64,000 nucleotides of DNA from Pseudomaricurvus sp033283175 (GCA_033283175.1 JAWMQM010000002.1:1201206-1265205); one strand, 5' to 3'. Counted from the first letter of the stretch, positions 45,933-54,435 are shown. Made by a program: numbers and translations. Notes: generated by a model from the letters alone, not told the origin.

Positions 45933-47402
45933 TCAACTGCAGAACATCGCCTTGACGGCAGGCACGTCCACTTTCATGGAGGGCGTGCGCGGTAAGACGC
46001 TGACAATTTTCCAGGTCGCCGGAATATAGGTCGCCGGCACATGGCGGCGCAGGTCCGCTTCCAGATCGGCGACACTGACGCCCGCTGCGGGCTCCTTCAG
46101 AACCACCGCTGCGGCCGGCACCTGCCCTAATCTGGGATCGGGGATCGCCACCACCGATGCCATGGCCACCTGCGGATTGTTCAGCAGCCCGGCCTCAATA
46201 GTGGACGGTAACAACTTAAAACCACCGCGGATAATGGCGCCGTCAACGCGCCCGCGCAAAAACAGAAAGCCATCGCTGTCGATAACCCCAAGATCCGAGG
46301 TTCTTATCCAGTCCGGCCCCATGCGGCAGGAGACCACTTCCAGCAGCCCCTCCTCACCCGCTGGCAACTCGCTGCCACTCTCCGGATCGATGACGCGTAC
46401 CGCCATACCTTCGAACGGCTTACCCACTGAACCCAACTTGGACTTGCCAAACTCCCGCCACAACTCCGGCGTCATACGTGTTACCGGGCCACCAAATTCA
46501 GTCGCACCGTAGGAGAGCAGGATGGGAATGCCGTAACGCTCTTCAAACTCGGCCTGTACCGCCGGATCCAGAGGCGCCGCACCGGCCCCCATAATATCAA
46601 TGGAAGCCAGATCCTCGCGGGCAATCCCGGCATCCAGAACCATCTTGTAGCCCGCCGGTGGCAGACCAAACGCGTGCGGCTGGTACTTCTTCACAAAGTC
46701 CAGCCAAGCGTCGAGGTTAAAGCGGTCCAGCAGCACAATCGGCGCCGCGTTAATCAGCGGCGGCAGGGTGGCATAGAGCCCGGAGATGTTGCTGACCGGA
46801 AAGTAGAGCAGCGTCGGCTGCATGGATTCCTGACCGCTGCCGGCGCCAGGCACGCTGGTGTAGTAGGTGCCCACCGTTTCATAGCTCAGTGCAAACGGCT
46901 TGGGCGTCCCGGTGGTGCCACTGGTCAACAGAATCACCTGTGGCTCCAGCGCAGGGTCCGACTCTGAAACTGACTGCTCAAAACCCGGCAGAGCGCTCGC
47001 ATGCATGTCCGTCAGTGTGGCCGCCGCCGCGCCGGTGTTGTGCAGCGCCGCGCATACCACATCGGTAAAGTCCTCCGCCGCCGCCACAACCACCTGGGGC
47101 TGAATGCGCTCCAGCTCATGGGCCAGAGACTCGGAAGACTGAAAGGGATAGACCATGCGAATATTACAGCGCTTGGCCAATAACCCCAGAAAGGCCGCCA
47201 ACGCCGAGGGCCGGTTTCTGGCAACAAAGGCGACCTGCGGCACCGGACCTGCACCACAGTTATCAATAACGTCTCCAACGCCTTGTGCGACACGGCGCAT
47301 ATCGGACCAGGTATAAATCTGTCCCTGAAAGTCGACAGCCATTTTATCAGGATGCTGACTCAACACCTGGATACAGCGCTGCTCCAGAGGCTCAATACTC
47401 AT
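45933..47402 (-). CDS. AMP-forming acyl-CoA synthetase
   Basis: 489 residues. P-loop ILLTSGTTGTPKPFALS, LLSYGATEFGGP, DWIRTSDLGVIDSDGFLFLRG and DGAIIRGGFKLLPSTIE are the ANL-family core motifs; the late Lys is kept (PRTPSMKVDV) though the usual Gly before it is Met. It should activate a carboxylic acid of the pathway to its CoA ester. Last in the P450-flavin reductase-synthetase unit, 119 bp after the flavin reductase gene. Confidence 0.92.
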   Translation of the reverse strand: MSIEPLEQRCIQVLSQHPDKMAVDFQGQIYTWSDMRRVAQGVGDVIDNCGAGPVPQVAFVARNRPSALAAFLGLLAKRCNIRMVYPFQSSESLAHELERIQPQVVVAAAEDFTDVVCAALHNTGAAAATLTDMHASALPGFEQSVSESDPALEPQVILLTSGTTGTPKPFALSYETVGTYYTSVPGAGSGQESMQPTLLYFPVSNISGLYATLPPLINAAPIVLLDRFNLDAWLDFVKKYQPHAFGLPPAGYKMVLDAGIAREDLASIDIMGAGAAPLDPAVQAEFEERYGIPILLSYGATEFGGPVTRMTPELWREFGKSKLGSVGKPFEGMAVRVIDPESGSELPAGEEGLLEVVSCRMGPDWIRTSDLGVIDSDGFLFLRGRVDGAIIRGGFKLLPSTIEAGLLNNPQVAMASVVAIPDPRLGQVPAAAVVLKEPAAGVSVADLEADLRRHVPATYIPATWKIVSVLPRTPSMKVDVPAVKAMFCS

Positions 47403-47521
47403 TGGTGCTCCCGGCTTATTGTGTTTTTAATACGATAGAGGAATGGAGGCCCGCTCCGACATCCCGGGCCACATTACACGCTAACAGACCTGTAACAAGA
47501 TCATTAGATACGTGCACAGAG

Positions 47522-48454
47522 TTACTCGGAGTCTTTACCGAGGGTGCGGATAAACTCATCCAACAGCACCTTTAACGACTGAGCCTTTTCATAGCCCAAC
47601 GCGTTGAGGGCATCGGATTCAATGGACTTGTATACCGACGCCAACTCAATGCGCAGCTGAATGCCGGCTTCAGTAAGACTGACTTTATCCCCCACCTCCT
47701 GCACCAGGTCGCGCTCAAACAGATCCGTGATCTCGTTACCCGACACCTGACGATCCACCGACGACAGCTGCCGAACCAACTCTGCTGTGGTTTTGTCACC
47801 GTCACGGGCGACACTGGCGAGGAAATAGTGCTGCGTTGCCGTCAGGCCCCTGCTGGCCAACTCTTTGAGCAGCGGATCGATGAGCTGCAGATAGCCAACC
47901 CGCATCAGATAGCCCAGCGAGTCGTCCGGCATGGACGAACCGCCTTCGGCAGATGTAGCAGCAGCCGGCTTATGCAATTGGCCGTACTGACCACCAAAAA
48001 ACAGAAGAGGTGACTTGGGGAAATGGCTGAAATCCAGCACCTCACCCACGAAAATAATATGGTCACCACCCTCGTACTGATAGGCCGTTTTACAGACAAA
48101 GCGCGCGGAACAATCTGGCAGTAACGGGATATCCCCCGGCCCCCTCTCCAGCGCAAGCCCGGAGAATTTATCTTCTCCGCGCCGGGCAAACTGATTGGAA
48201 ACCGGCTGCTGCTCTTCCGACAGGATATGAACCGCAAAGTACTCTGCCGTTTTAAAGGCAGGCAGACTAAAGGCCGACTTTGCCAGACTCCACAACACCA
48301 TGGGCGGCGACAGGGAAACCGAGTTAAAACTGTTAGCGGTTAATCCCACATCGCCCAGCTCGTCACTGCGAGTGGTTACCACGGTAACCCCGGTGGTGAA
48401 GGAACCCAGCGCGTTGCGGAATTCAATCGGGTCAAACGGTTCTTTTATAGTCAT
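47522..48454 (-). CDS. Flavin reductase fused to a MarR-like domain (HPAH C1-like)
   Basis: 310 residues. Residues 1-165 are a flavin-reductase-like FMN-binding domain (FRNALGSFTTGVTVVTTR, GLTANSFNSVSLSPPMVLWS, GDHIIFVGEVLDF). After a linker, residues about 190-305 resemble a MarR winged helix (LTATQHYFLASVARDGDKTT, LVRQLSSVDRQVSGNEITDL). The order and length match C1 of p-hydroxyphenylacetate 3-hydroxylase from Acinetobacter baumannii, where the MarR-like tail senses the substrate and restrains the reductase. No flavin-dependent oxygenase is present in the island, so its partner is unknown; it lies 116 bp after a P450 gene. Confidence 0.87.
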   Translation of the reverse strand: MTIKEPFDPIEFRNALGSFTTGVTVVTTRSDELGDVGLTANSFNSVSLSPPMVLWSLAKSAFSLPAFKTAEYFAVHILSEEQQPVSNQFARRGEDKFSGLALERGPGDIPLLPDCSARFVCKTAYQYEGGDHIIFVGEVLDFSHFPKSPLLFFGGQYGQLHKPAAATSAEGGSSMPDDSLGYLMRVGYLQLIDPLLKELASRGLTATQHYFLASVARDGDKTTAELVRQLSSVDRQVSGNEITDLFERDLVQEVGDKVSLTEAGIQLRIELASVYKSIESDALNALGYEKAQSLKVLLDEFIRTLGKDSE

Positions 48455-48570
48455 TGGAAAGACCTCGGAGCAGGTATGAGAGGAGGAGAGCTCTGCCTCC
48501 CGTAACAGGTGGCGATCGGCGCTGCAGCAGCGATCAGACAGAGCTCGTTGTTTAGCAGGGTCCGGGCACC

Positions 48571-49851
48571 TCAGCGCAGACAGACCGGCAGCGCCGACAT
48601 ACCCCGCTGCTCTACACCGCCCAGCAACTCCGGCGCCGGTGCAGCGGTATCAAAAGTCATGTTGGGATAGCGATCCATCAACGCATTAATGGCAGATATC
48701 ATCTCCTGCTTGGCCACATCCATACCCAGACAGCGATGCGGGCCCATACCGAAACCCAGGTGCGACTGGAAGGGTCGGTGGAGATCATAGACGTCCGGGT
48801 TATCCCAGCGATGCGGATCGCGATTGGCAGCGCCAAAGCACATCTCGATCCGCGAGCCGGCGGGAATGTCCATACCTTCGATTTCCACATCCTGGGTCAG
48901 CACCCGATTGAAGACCGGATCCGTTGGCATCCAGCGGGCCCCCTCTTCGATAGCAGCGGGTATCAGGTCGCGGTTCTCACGACACGCCTCCCAGAAGTGA
49001 TAGTTGGTCAGCAGCGCGTGCAGCGTGATCCCCAGCTGACGCCAGGTAGTACCACCGCCCGCGAGCATGATCAGGCGACAGTAGGAGAACACCTCTTCGT
49101 CATCAAGCTTGCGGGTAGAGCCATCCTCCAGCGGCAGATCATTGGTAATCAGACCGGAGATAACATCGTTTTGCGGCTGCTTACGGCGTTTGTTAATCAG
49201 CTCTTTCAGCATACGGGAGACTTCGGCAGCGGATTTGGCACGCTCTTCCAGGGTGATACCAGCACCGCCGACCGTACTGCGCATGAGGTGCTCACGAAAT
49301 TCCAGGGAGTTCTTCTCCTCCATGCCGATGCCCTTTGTCACCACATGGACCGGAAGGCGTGCGCAGAGGTCCATATTGAGATCCGCCTTGCCATCCTTGC
49401 TGTCGATGCGATCCAGCAAAGCGTTAACCGCGCCATCAATAAACTCCGGACGCCACCAATCGATAGCGCGCGGCTTGATAAACATCGGCTGCACCACCGA
49501 GCGGTAGCGTTTGTGCTCGTCACCGACCATCTTGAGTATCACCTTGCCCATGGCGCGCACCGTGGCGGAGTCGTTGTAGCCCTCGGAAGAAAAAATAAGG
49601 TTCTGGCGCAACGCCTTGTCACACAGCTCATAGGTAAACAGCGTGTAGCTCTGACGCTCGATATCGTAAGTGTGCAGTTCCGGCAAGCCCAGCAGCTCCC
49701 GCAAAGAGCCCTTCATAACAGGAGCCTTGTCCCGCAACTCACTCATTTTCGGGCTCAGGTCACCGTAAATTTCGCCATGTGCGGCAGCCTCGTGCTGGAC
49801 ATCAAAAAGCTTTGCGTAACGGGGGTCATCTGCTGTCAGGTTCTCGCTCAT
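48571..49851 (-). CDS. Cytochrome P450 (island paralogue 2)
   Basis: 426 residues. K-helix E-G-A-R (AIEEGARWMPTDPVFNRV), heme loop FGMGPHRCLG. I-helix LAGGGTTWRQLG again has Gly where an acidic residue is normal. It is clearly related to the P450 at 24894-26198 (shared GGGTTWRQLGIT and DLNMDLCARLP-like segments), so the two arose by duplication and stand at opposite ends of the gene set. ATG 49851 has an aggagagg ribosome site. It opens the minus-strand P450-reductase-synthetase unit. Confidence 0.92.
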   Translation of the reverse strand: MSENLTADDPRYAKLFDVQHEAAAHGEIYGDLSPKMSELRDKAPVMKGSLRELLGLPELHTYDIERQSYTLFTYELCDKALRQNLIFSSEGYNDSATVRAMGKVILKMVGDEHKRYRSVVQPMFIKPRAIDWWRPEFIDGAVNALLDRIDSKDGKADLNMDLCARLPVHVVTKGIGMEEKNSLEFREHLMRSTVGGAGITLEERAKSAAEVSRMLKELINKRRKQPQNDVISGLITNDLPLEDGSTRKLDDEEVFSYCRLIMLAGGGTTWRQLGITLHALLTNYHFWEACRENRDLIPAAIEEGARWMPTDPVFNRVLTQDVEIEGMDIPAGSRIEMCFGAANRDPHRWDNPDVYDLHRPFQSHLGFGMGPHRCLGMDVAKQEMISAINALMDRYPNMTFDTAAPAPELLGGVEQRGMSALPVCLR

Positions 49852-49870
49852 CTCTCACCTCTCCTATAAG

Positions 49871-49905
49871 TTCTATATTTAGAACTTTATATCTATAATA
49901 TGAAC
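49871..49905 (-). promoter_or_regulatory. Island operator pair, P450-reductase-synthetase unit
   Basis: ttctatatttagaac (49871, with perfect 6-bp arms gttcta/tagaac) and atctataatatgaac (49891), 20 bp apart, 20 bp before the P450 start. Best copy of the motif. Nothing else is seen in 49906-50122. Confidence 0.78.
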
Positions 49906-50122
49906 TATTATTATGTATGGGCGTTTGACGGTCAAGCCTCAAATGCTCAAGTGATAGCCCAGACAACAACGATAAAGAGTCGACGACCATGCCAATCCCC
50001 AGGATTGCCCGGCGGCACTGCCGCCGATCTGCTGCGACATCAATCAGCACGCTAATCTGTACCAGCAAAACCCCTGAAGGCAGCACGTAACGGAGATTTT
50101 GCCCACTACTTCACCTAACCAC

Positions 50123-50989
50123 TTACCTTCCTAAATAGACCGCGCTGATTTGCTCGCGGGAGTGCCCCAAATCGCGGCTGACCGTGAGGCGCGCCAGATG
50201 ATCCTGCAGGCGTTGCGCGGGACTCAGGTTCTGGGCTGTCGGTCCACCGGCGGCCGGACAAGCCCACCCTGTCAACTGTTCGTAGCGGGCCTGAGCGTAG
50301 GCGTGGCGCAGCCCGTGCAACCTGGACAAGCCCGCTTGCGCGGTGTGGCTTTCGTAGACTCGCAGTTGCTGGATGTAGCTTTTGTGCGAGGGTATCAGCG
50401 AACCCTTGCCGGCCAGGCGCCGGGCCTGGTCCAACACGGCACGTTGCTCCGATTGCAGAATCGGTATCACCCGTGCCTTCCCGCCCTTGGTCCAGGAGGC
50501 TTTCAGGCGGATGTATGTCCCCTGATCGGCATAAGCTGGCACAAACTTGATCGCCTCCTCGCGACGCAGGCCAAACGCCCGCTGTAACGCGAGGCTCATG
50601 CGCACATGCTCATCGGGGATGTTCGACAACGCCTTCTCGTCCACGGCGACCGCTTTGGAGTCGTTGCTGACAAATTGCCGATCCGGGATGCCGTAGAAAT
50701 CATTGGTACGCGCCACCACATTGCGCCGGTCCACCTTGGCGGCCCACCAGCGCAGGCAGTTCATGCGGTTCTTGATGGTGCCCGGTGCCATGCCCTCGCG
50801 CTGCCATCGCTTGACCAGCGCCCCCACATGCTTGGGTTTGAGTGAGGTCGTCGTCATGCGCCGAAAGCCCAACTCCTCCAACTGAGTGGCGATCTGGTTG
50901 AGTATCCGCGCCCGGTTTGCCTGGGTGCTGAAGCTCCCATCCCGATTGCGCTGGCACAGCTGTTTCAATTGGTAGTTCAGGTCTCTCAT
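50123..50989 (-). CDS. Tyrosine recombinase, Integrase_1-like
   Basis: 288 residues. N-terminal SAM-like DNA-binding part, then catalytic residues Arg (AFGLRREEAIKF), H-x-x-R (HGLRHAYAQ), and LGHSREQISAVYLGR with the final Tyr. The family is typical of integrative conjugative elements. It is unlike the classical integrase at 52226 and points away from the tRNA, so it came from another element or acts at another site. No conjugation genes accompany it. Confidence 0.85.
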   Translation of the reverse strand: MRDLNYQLKQLCQRNRDGSFSTQANRARILNQIATQLEELGFRRMTTTSLKPKHVGALVKRWQREGMAPGTIKNRMNCLRWWAAKVDRRNVVARTNDFYGIPDRQFVSNDSKAVAVDEKALSNIPDEHVRMSLALQRAFGLRREEAIKFVPAYADQGTYIRLKASWTKGGKARVIPILQSEQRAVLDQARRLAGKGSLIPSHKSYIQQLRVYESHTAQAGLSRLHGLRHAYAQARYEQLTGWACPAAGGPTAQNLSPAQRLQDHLARLTVSRDLGHSREQISAVYLGR

Positions 50990-51127
50990 GTGTCATTTCC
51001 AGTCAGGTAAGTGTTTCTGACCAGCCGACAGGCACGTAGCCTGACCGGGTCCGCCAGAGCGGAGGGGTCAAGGGACACAACTCCCGTTTAGACCTGATAC
51101 GCCTGATCTCAGGCAACCCGACGGCTC

Positions 51128-51500
51128 TTCTGTTGAAGATAGAGTCGGGATATCCCGTGGCTCTGCGAGCCAGGTTTGATGGTGAAGACATTGCCTCCTG
51201 TTGAATGAACGGAACCATCGGTCCGTGGGATGAAAGAAACCGTCGCAGCGACGGCAGGTTAAGTGTCAGCTGGTTGCCAGCCGGGTTAGGTGCAGCGATG
51301 GCCGCGATGAAGACCGGACGAATGCCCGACTCCTGAGGGGTTGTTGCGCATGGTGGGACTGCCACCTCCTGTTGAATGAACGGAACCATGAGTCCGGGTG
51401 ATAAAAGAACCGTCGGGACGACGGCAGATTGAGAGTAGGCTGTGTGCCAGCCAGGATTGAAACGGCGCTAGCCGTATTAAAGACAGGACGAAAGCCCTGG
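51128..51500. repeat. Tandem structured repeats, candidate ncRNA
   Basis: Two copies 171 bp apart start at 51194 and 51365 with a 25-bp identical block, then diverge while keeping hairpins: ccgtcgcagcgacgg against ccgtcgggacgacgg, a gctgg..ccagc stem against ggctg..cagcc, then gaagaccggacg against aaagacaggacg. A third, degenerate copy lies at about 51128-51193. Kept pairing with changed bases suggests a folded RNA or DNA. ORFs across the area (e.g. 51003-51389) look spurious. Confidence 0.6.
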
Positions 51501-51729
51501 TGCTAAAACATGATAAAGATGAGCTGCAGCCGAGGCTGTGCGTCCTGTAAGCTCTGTTGACGCAATGCCGTTGGTGCCATTTACGATGGCGAGAGCGACT
51601 CTCTCATCCACGTTTCCGCCGTGGCCGCGGTTGAAGTCGTTTTGCTTCCACGGTTACCAGAATAATCCCGCAGAACTCGCCCCGCACTCCGAAAATCGGT
51701 CGCTAACCGCCGTCGTTACTGATTCCGCC

Positions 51730-51873
51730 GCCCTCGTCACTACCCCGCTGCGCTTGGCAGTGACGAGGGCATCGTACATAAAAGACGTCACACCCCAGTT
51801 CAACTGTTCAGGTCCCGACAGTGGTTCCAGTGTCACCAGCAGGCGCACACAAGGTGGTTCCACTGGAACCACC
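51730..51873. other. Two strong hairpins in gene-free DNA
   Basis: gccctcgtcact / agtgacgagggc (51730-51770, 12-bp perfect stem, 17-nt loop) and ggtggttcc / ggaaccacc (51853-51873, 3-nt loop). The 50990-52010 stretch has no gene I can support. Confidence 0.6.
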
Positions 51874-52010
51874 CTGTTCTACACCTCAAGAGCCCCGCCC
51901 AATAAATCACCAGCTTCCAGGCTGGAATATCCATAGAGAAGCCGCCGCCGGGTTTTTACAGTCCGGGAGCCGGCACCTCCTGTAGCCGGCTTTCTGACGG
52001 AGCTCAAACC

Positions 52011-52340
52011 ATGTCGCATGAATCGACCCTTACTCTCCAGGAGGCGGCGGACTTCCTGCATATGTCGCCCGCCGTCCTTCGTCAGAAGGCCGCCAAAGGC
52101 ATCGTGCGTGGCGCCAAACCCGGCAAGTGCTGGATTTTCATCCAATCTGATCTTGTTGCTTACATACGTTCTTTGTATCCTGCCAATGGGCAAGCGCCGC
52201 TAAGTGACAGACTGGAGACAACACCATGTCACTCTTCAAACGCGGCAATATCTGGTGGGTTCGCTTCACCCCACCTAACGGCCAGCAAATACGCCGATCT
52301 GCTAAAACTGCCAACAAACAGCAAGCGCAAGAGTTTCTAG
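52011..52340 (+). CDS. Small HTH (excisionase-like) protein
   Basis: 109 residues. LTLQEAADFLHMSPAVLRQK, then AKGIVRGAKPGKCWIFIQSD is the HTH_17/MerR-like excisionase pattern. The last 38 codons overlap the integrase start out of frame. Such small proteins direct excision or regulate the integrase; which one is not shown. Confidence 0.72.
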   Translation: MSHESTLTLQEAADFLHMSPAVLRQKAAKGIVRGAKPGKCWIFIQSDLVAYIRSLYPANGQAPLSDRLETTPCHSSNAAISGGFASPHLTASKYADLLKLPTNSKRKSF

Positions 52341-53311
52341 ACCGACTCAAAGCCAACTGCTGGCGGACCTTACAACTGGGGGAAAAACCCAAGCGTAAGT
52401 GGCAGGAGGCAGTCGAACGATGGCTGGAGGAAAAGCAGGAGGTCAAGGCGACGTATGCCAACGATGTGCGTTGTTTGCGCTGGCTGCACACCTTCCTGTA
52501 CGACAAATACCTCGATGAAATCAATCGGGAGCTCGTTGACCAGATCATAAAAGCCAAACAGGCAGAAGGCGTCAGGAACGCGACAGTCAATCGTGTAATG
52601 GAAATCCTGCGCGCGATTTTGAAAAAGGCCGAGTCAGACTGGGAATGGACGGACAAAGCTCCTTATATCCCCATGCTGCCGGAGCCCAGGCGTCGGATCC
52701 GCTGGTTAACGAAAGTTGAAGCTGAACGCTTACTGGGAGAACTACCGCCACACCTGGCGGCGATGATGCGCTTCACTCTGGCCACCGGCCTGCGTGAAGC
52801 CAACGTCACTCAACTCCAGTGGTCTCAGGTAGACATTGCCAGACGCTGCGCCTGGATTCATCCAGACCAGTCAAAATCCCGCAAGGCTATCCCGGTGCCT
52901 TTGAACCCGGATGCGATAAGCCTGTTGCTGGATCAAAAGCGACTGCAGGGAAGCGCCGGGTCGAAGTTCGTCTTTTTGTTTGGGGACAGACCCGTCAAGA
53001 AAGCGAACACCAAAGTCTGGCGTCGGGCGCTGGTTCGGGCCGGCATCGAGGATTTCCGCTGGCACGACCTGCGACACACCTGGGCCACCTGGCACATTCA
53101 ACGGGGAACCCCGCTGTATGTTCTGCAGGAACTGGGTGGCTGGGCCGGACCGGAAATGGTCCAGAGGTATGCACACTTATCCGCGGAACACCTGCAGGTC
53201 TACGCGGACAATTTGGCACACTCTGAAGGCCCCAACTGGATTAGCACAAATCTAGCACAGTCGCAGAAAGCAGCTTCAAAACCGACGGCAGATCTTTTGC
53301 CAAAACATTGA
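52226..53311 (+). CDS. Tyrosine integrase of the island
   Basis: 361 residues. N-terminal arm-binding part, SAM-like core-binding domain, and catalytic residues Arg (ATGLREANVTQLQW), H-x-x-R (HDLRHTWATW), Trp (LGGWAGPEMV) and Tyr (VQRYAHLSAEHL), all present. It ends 128 bp from attR and reads toward the tRNA, the usual position for a tRNA-targeting integrase. It should recombine the 48-bp att repeats. Confidence 0.92.
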   Translation: MSLFKRGNIWWVRFTPPNGQQIRRSAKTANKQQAQEFLDRLKANCWRTLQLGEKPKRKWQEAVERWLEEKQEVKATYANDVRCLRWLHTFLYDKYLDEINRELVDQIIKAKQAEGVRNATVNRVMEILRAILKKAESDWEWTDKAPYIPMLPEPRRRIRWLTKVEAERLLGELPPHLAAMMRFTLATGLREANVTQLQWSQVDIARRCAWIHPDQSKSRKAIPVPLNPDAISLLLDQKRLQGSAGSKFVFLFGDRPVKKANTKVWRRALVRAGIEDFRWHDLRHTWATWHIQRGTPLYVLQELGGWAGPEMVQRYAHLSAEHLQVYADNLAHSEGPNWISTNLAQSQKAASKPTADLLPKH

Positions 53312-53404
53312 CCGGCAAACACCAAACAAGAGGACGATTGCCACACCAGGGTAGGCTACAAGCTACGGCTGACGGGGACTTCAGCTTTTACGGAGCCGGA
53401 AAAG

Positions 53405-53432
53405 AAAAAGGGCCTGCCAGTTGGCAAGCCCT
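53405..53432 (-). terminator. Terminator of tRNA-Arg supplied by the island
   Basis: Stem gggcctgcca / tggcaagccc (one wobble) followed on the minus strand by TTTTTCTTTT. It matches in layout the original terminator left at 24431-24459, so the island restores both the tRNA 3' half and its terminator; it can also end the integrase transcript. Confidence 0.82.
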
Positions 53433-53439
53433 TTTAAGA

Positions 53440-53487
53440 TGGCGCATCCGGGAGGATTCGAACCTCCGACCGCTCGGTTCGTAGCCG
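53440..53487 (-). other. attR: 3' half of the restored tRNA-Arg
   Basis: 48 bp identical to attL at 24469-24516. Confidence 0.9.
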
Positions 53488-53517
53488 AGTACTCTATCCA
53501 GCTGAGCTACGGATGCG
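53441..53517 (-). tRNA. tRNA-Arg(ACG)
   Basis: 77 nt with encoded CCA. Acceptor GCATCCG/CGGATGC pairs fully; anticodon loop CTACGAA gives ACG; T arm GGAGGTTCGAATCCTCC is normal. The complete gene is the island's integration site; its 3' half comes from the island. Confidence 0.96.
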
Positions 53518-53534
53518 TTGCTGTTGAGGCGCGT

Positions 53535-53563
53535 ATAATAGGGATCGACCCATGATGAGTCAA
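53535..53563 (-). promoter_or_regulatory. Promoter of tRNA-Arg
   Basis: TTGACT, 17 bp, TATTAT on the minus strand, 18 bp before the mature 5' end; a near-consensus sigma-70 promoter. Confidence 0.85.
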
Positions 53564-53721
53564 GCCCTTTAATAGAAAAAAAACGGTAATTTTATCAGTC
53601 ACTTAATCAGTGACTGCGCAACGGGATCTGAACCCGGGCCAAGCCCTTTCGACACTGTACAAGCTTTATCCAGCACAACCATTCCAGGCCCCGAAAGTAC
53701 TGGACAGAGACCAAATCCTTA

Positions 53722-53744
53722 TTGATAATATTTCTCATTATCAA
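53722..53744 (+). promoter_or_regulatory. Fur-box-like palindrome
   Basis: ttgataat...attatcaa, 8-bp perfect arms with a 7-bp centre, close to the Fur consensus gataatgataatcattatc. It lies 12 bp before the next start. Confidence 0.75.
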
Positions 53745-53756
53745 ATGGAGATTGTT

Positions 53757-54254
53757 ATGCGTCAGTCCCTTTCCCCGCAACAGCGCCTCTCTTACACCCG
53801 CCACCCCGGCAGTGCGCTGACCGAGTTCCGCAGTCATATGTCCACCGGTCGGGACCACCATAACCGGCAACAGTTTGCCCTGGCAGCCAGGGAGTTCAAT
53901 CAGGCCAGACTGATTAGCCAGCACCTGATCGATGTTGACCCCCTACCCGGTTACCAGTGCTACCTGAAACTGAAAGTGGCCTCCTGCCACAATCTGGCTG
54001 CCGCCTTCTCGGGTATGGGCAAGTTACAACACGCCGAAGCCGTCATCAGGGAGTTGCATCAATCGCTGTTGAGCCTGTGCCGGTCCGAGCAGATTCCCAG
54101 ATCGTTACGGGCCCATGCGCTTGGGGCGCTGGATAACGCCCTCTTTGCCCTGACCAGCTTGCTCGGACAACAGGGCAAGCTGTGCCAGCTGTTTGAGGTG
54201 ATTGAGGAAACGGATCGCACTGCCGAGCAGGCTTCGATGCAGATGATGCATTGA
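53757..54254 (+). CDS. Hypothetical protein, probably iron-regulated, TPR-like
   Basis: 165 residues from ATG 53757 (ggag 7 bp upstream, directly after the Fur-box-like site); the frame extends further up, but that part runs into the tRNA promoter region. All-helical, with TPR-like pairs (FALAAREFNQARLISQHLI, CHNLAAAFSGMGKLQHAEAV). No signal peptide or metal motif. Function unknown. Confidence 0.72.
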   Translation: MRQSLSPQQRLSYTRHPGSALTEFRSHMSTGRDHHNRQQFALAAREFNQARLISQHLIDVDPLPGYQCYLKLKVASCHNLAAAFSGMGKLQHAEAVIRELHQSLLSLCRSEQIPRSLRAHALGALDNALFALTSLLGQQGKLCQLFEVIEETDRTAEQASMQMMH

Positions 54255-54435
54255 GTATCAGATGCAACCTGGGCGCGCTATCCCTGCGAATTTTTCAGTG
54301 CGCTACCTTCGCCAGGGACCGAAAATTTGCCCTGCACTCGTGTTTTTATGTGCACCGTAAAAAGATCAAGAATCGGCTTCGAGTTAGAGAATGGCAAGTT
54401 AATGTTCGCTGCGCGGCCAATAGAAAAGGGCCTAC

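Larger units (their letters stand above)
24469..53487. mobile_element. Genomic island of about 29 kb inserted in tRNA-Arg(ACG)
   Basis: Both ends carry the same 48-bp sequence (24469-24516 and 53440-53487), which is the 3' part of a tRNA-Arg from the anticodon loop to CCA. The right copy belongs to the complete tRNA; the left is an orphan fragment followed by a terminator. An intact tyrosine integrase ends 128 bp inside the right end and reads towards the tRNA, with an overlapping HTH gene upstream. Between the ends lie about 20 catabolic, transport and regulatory genes, a second recombinase and structured repeats. No conjugation or replication genes are visible, so it could move only by its own integrase or with outside help. 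Confidence 0.88.

Noticed and set aside
51003..51389. 128-residue minus-strand ORF
   Set aside because: Its repeated peptide MVPFIQQE comes from the structured DNA repeats; no domain.
51538..51936. 132-residue plus-strand ORF
   Set aside because: It crosses two strong hairpins and has low-complexity Ser/Thr-rich sequence without a family.
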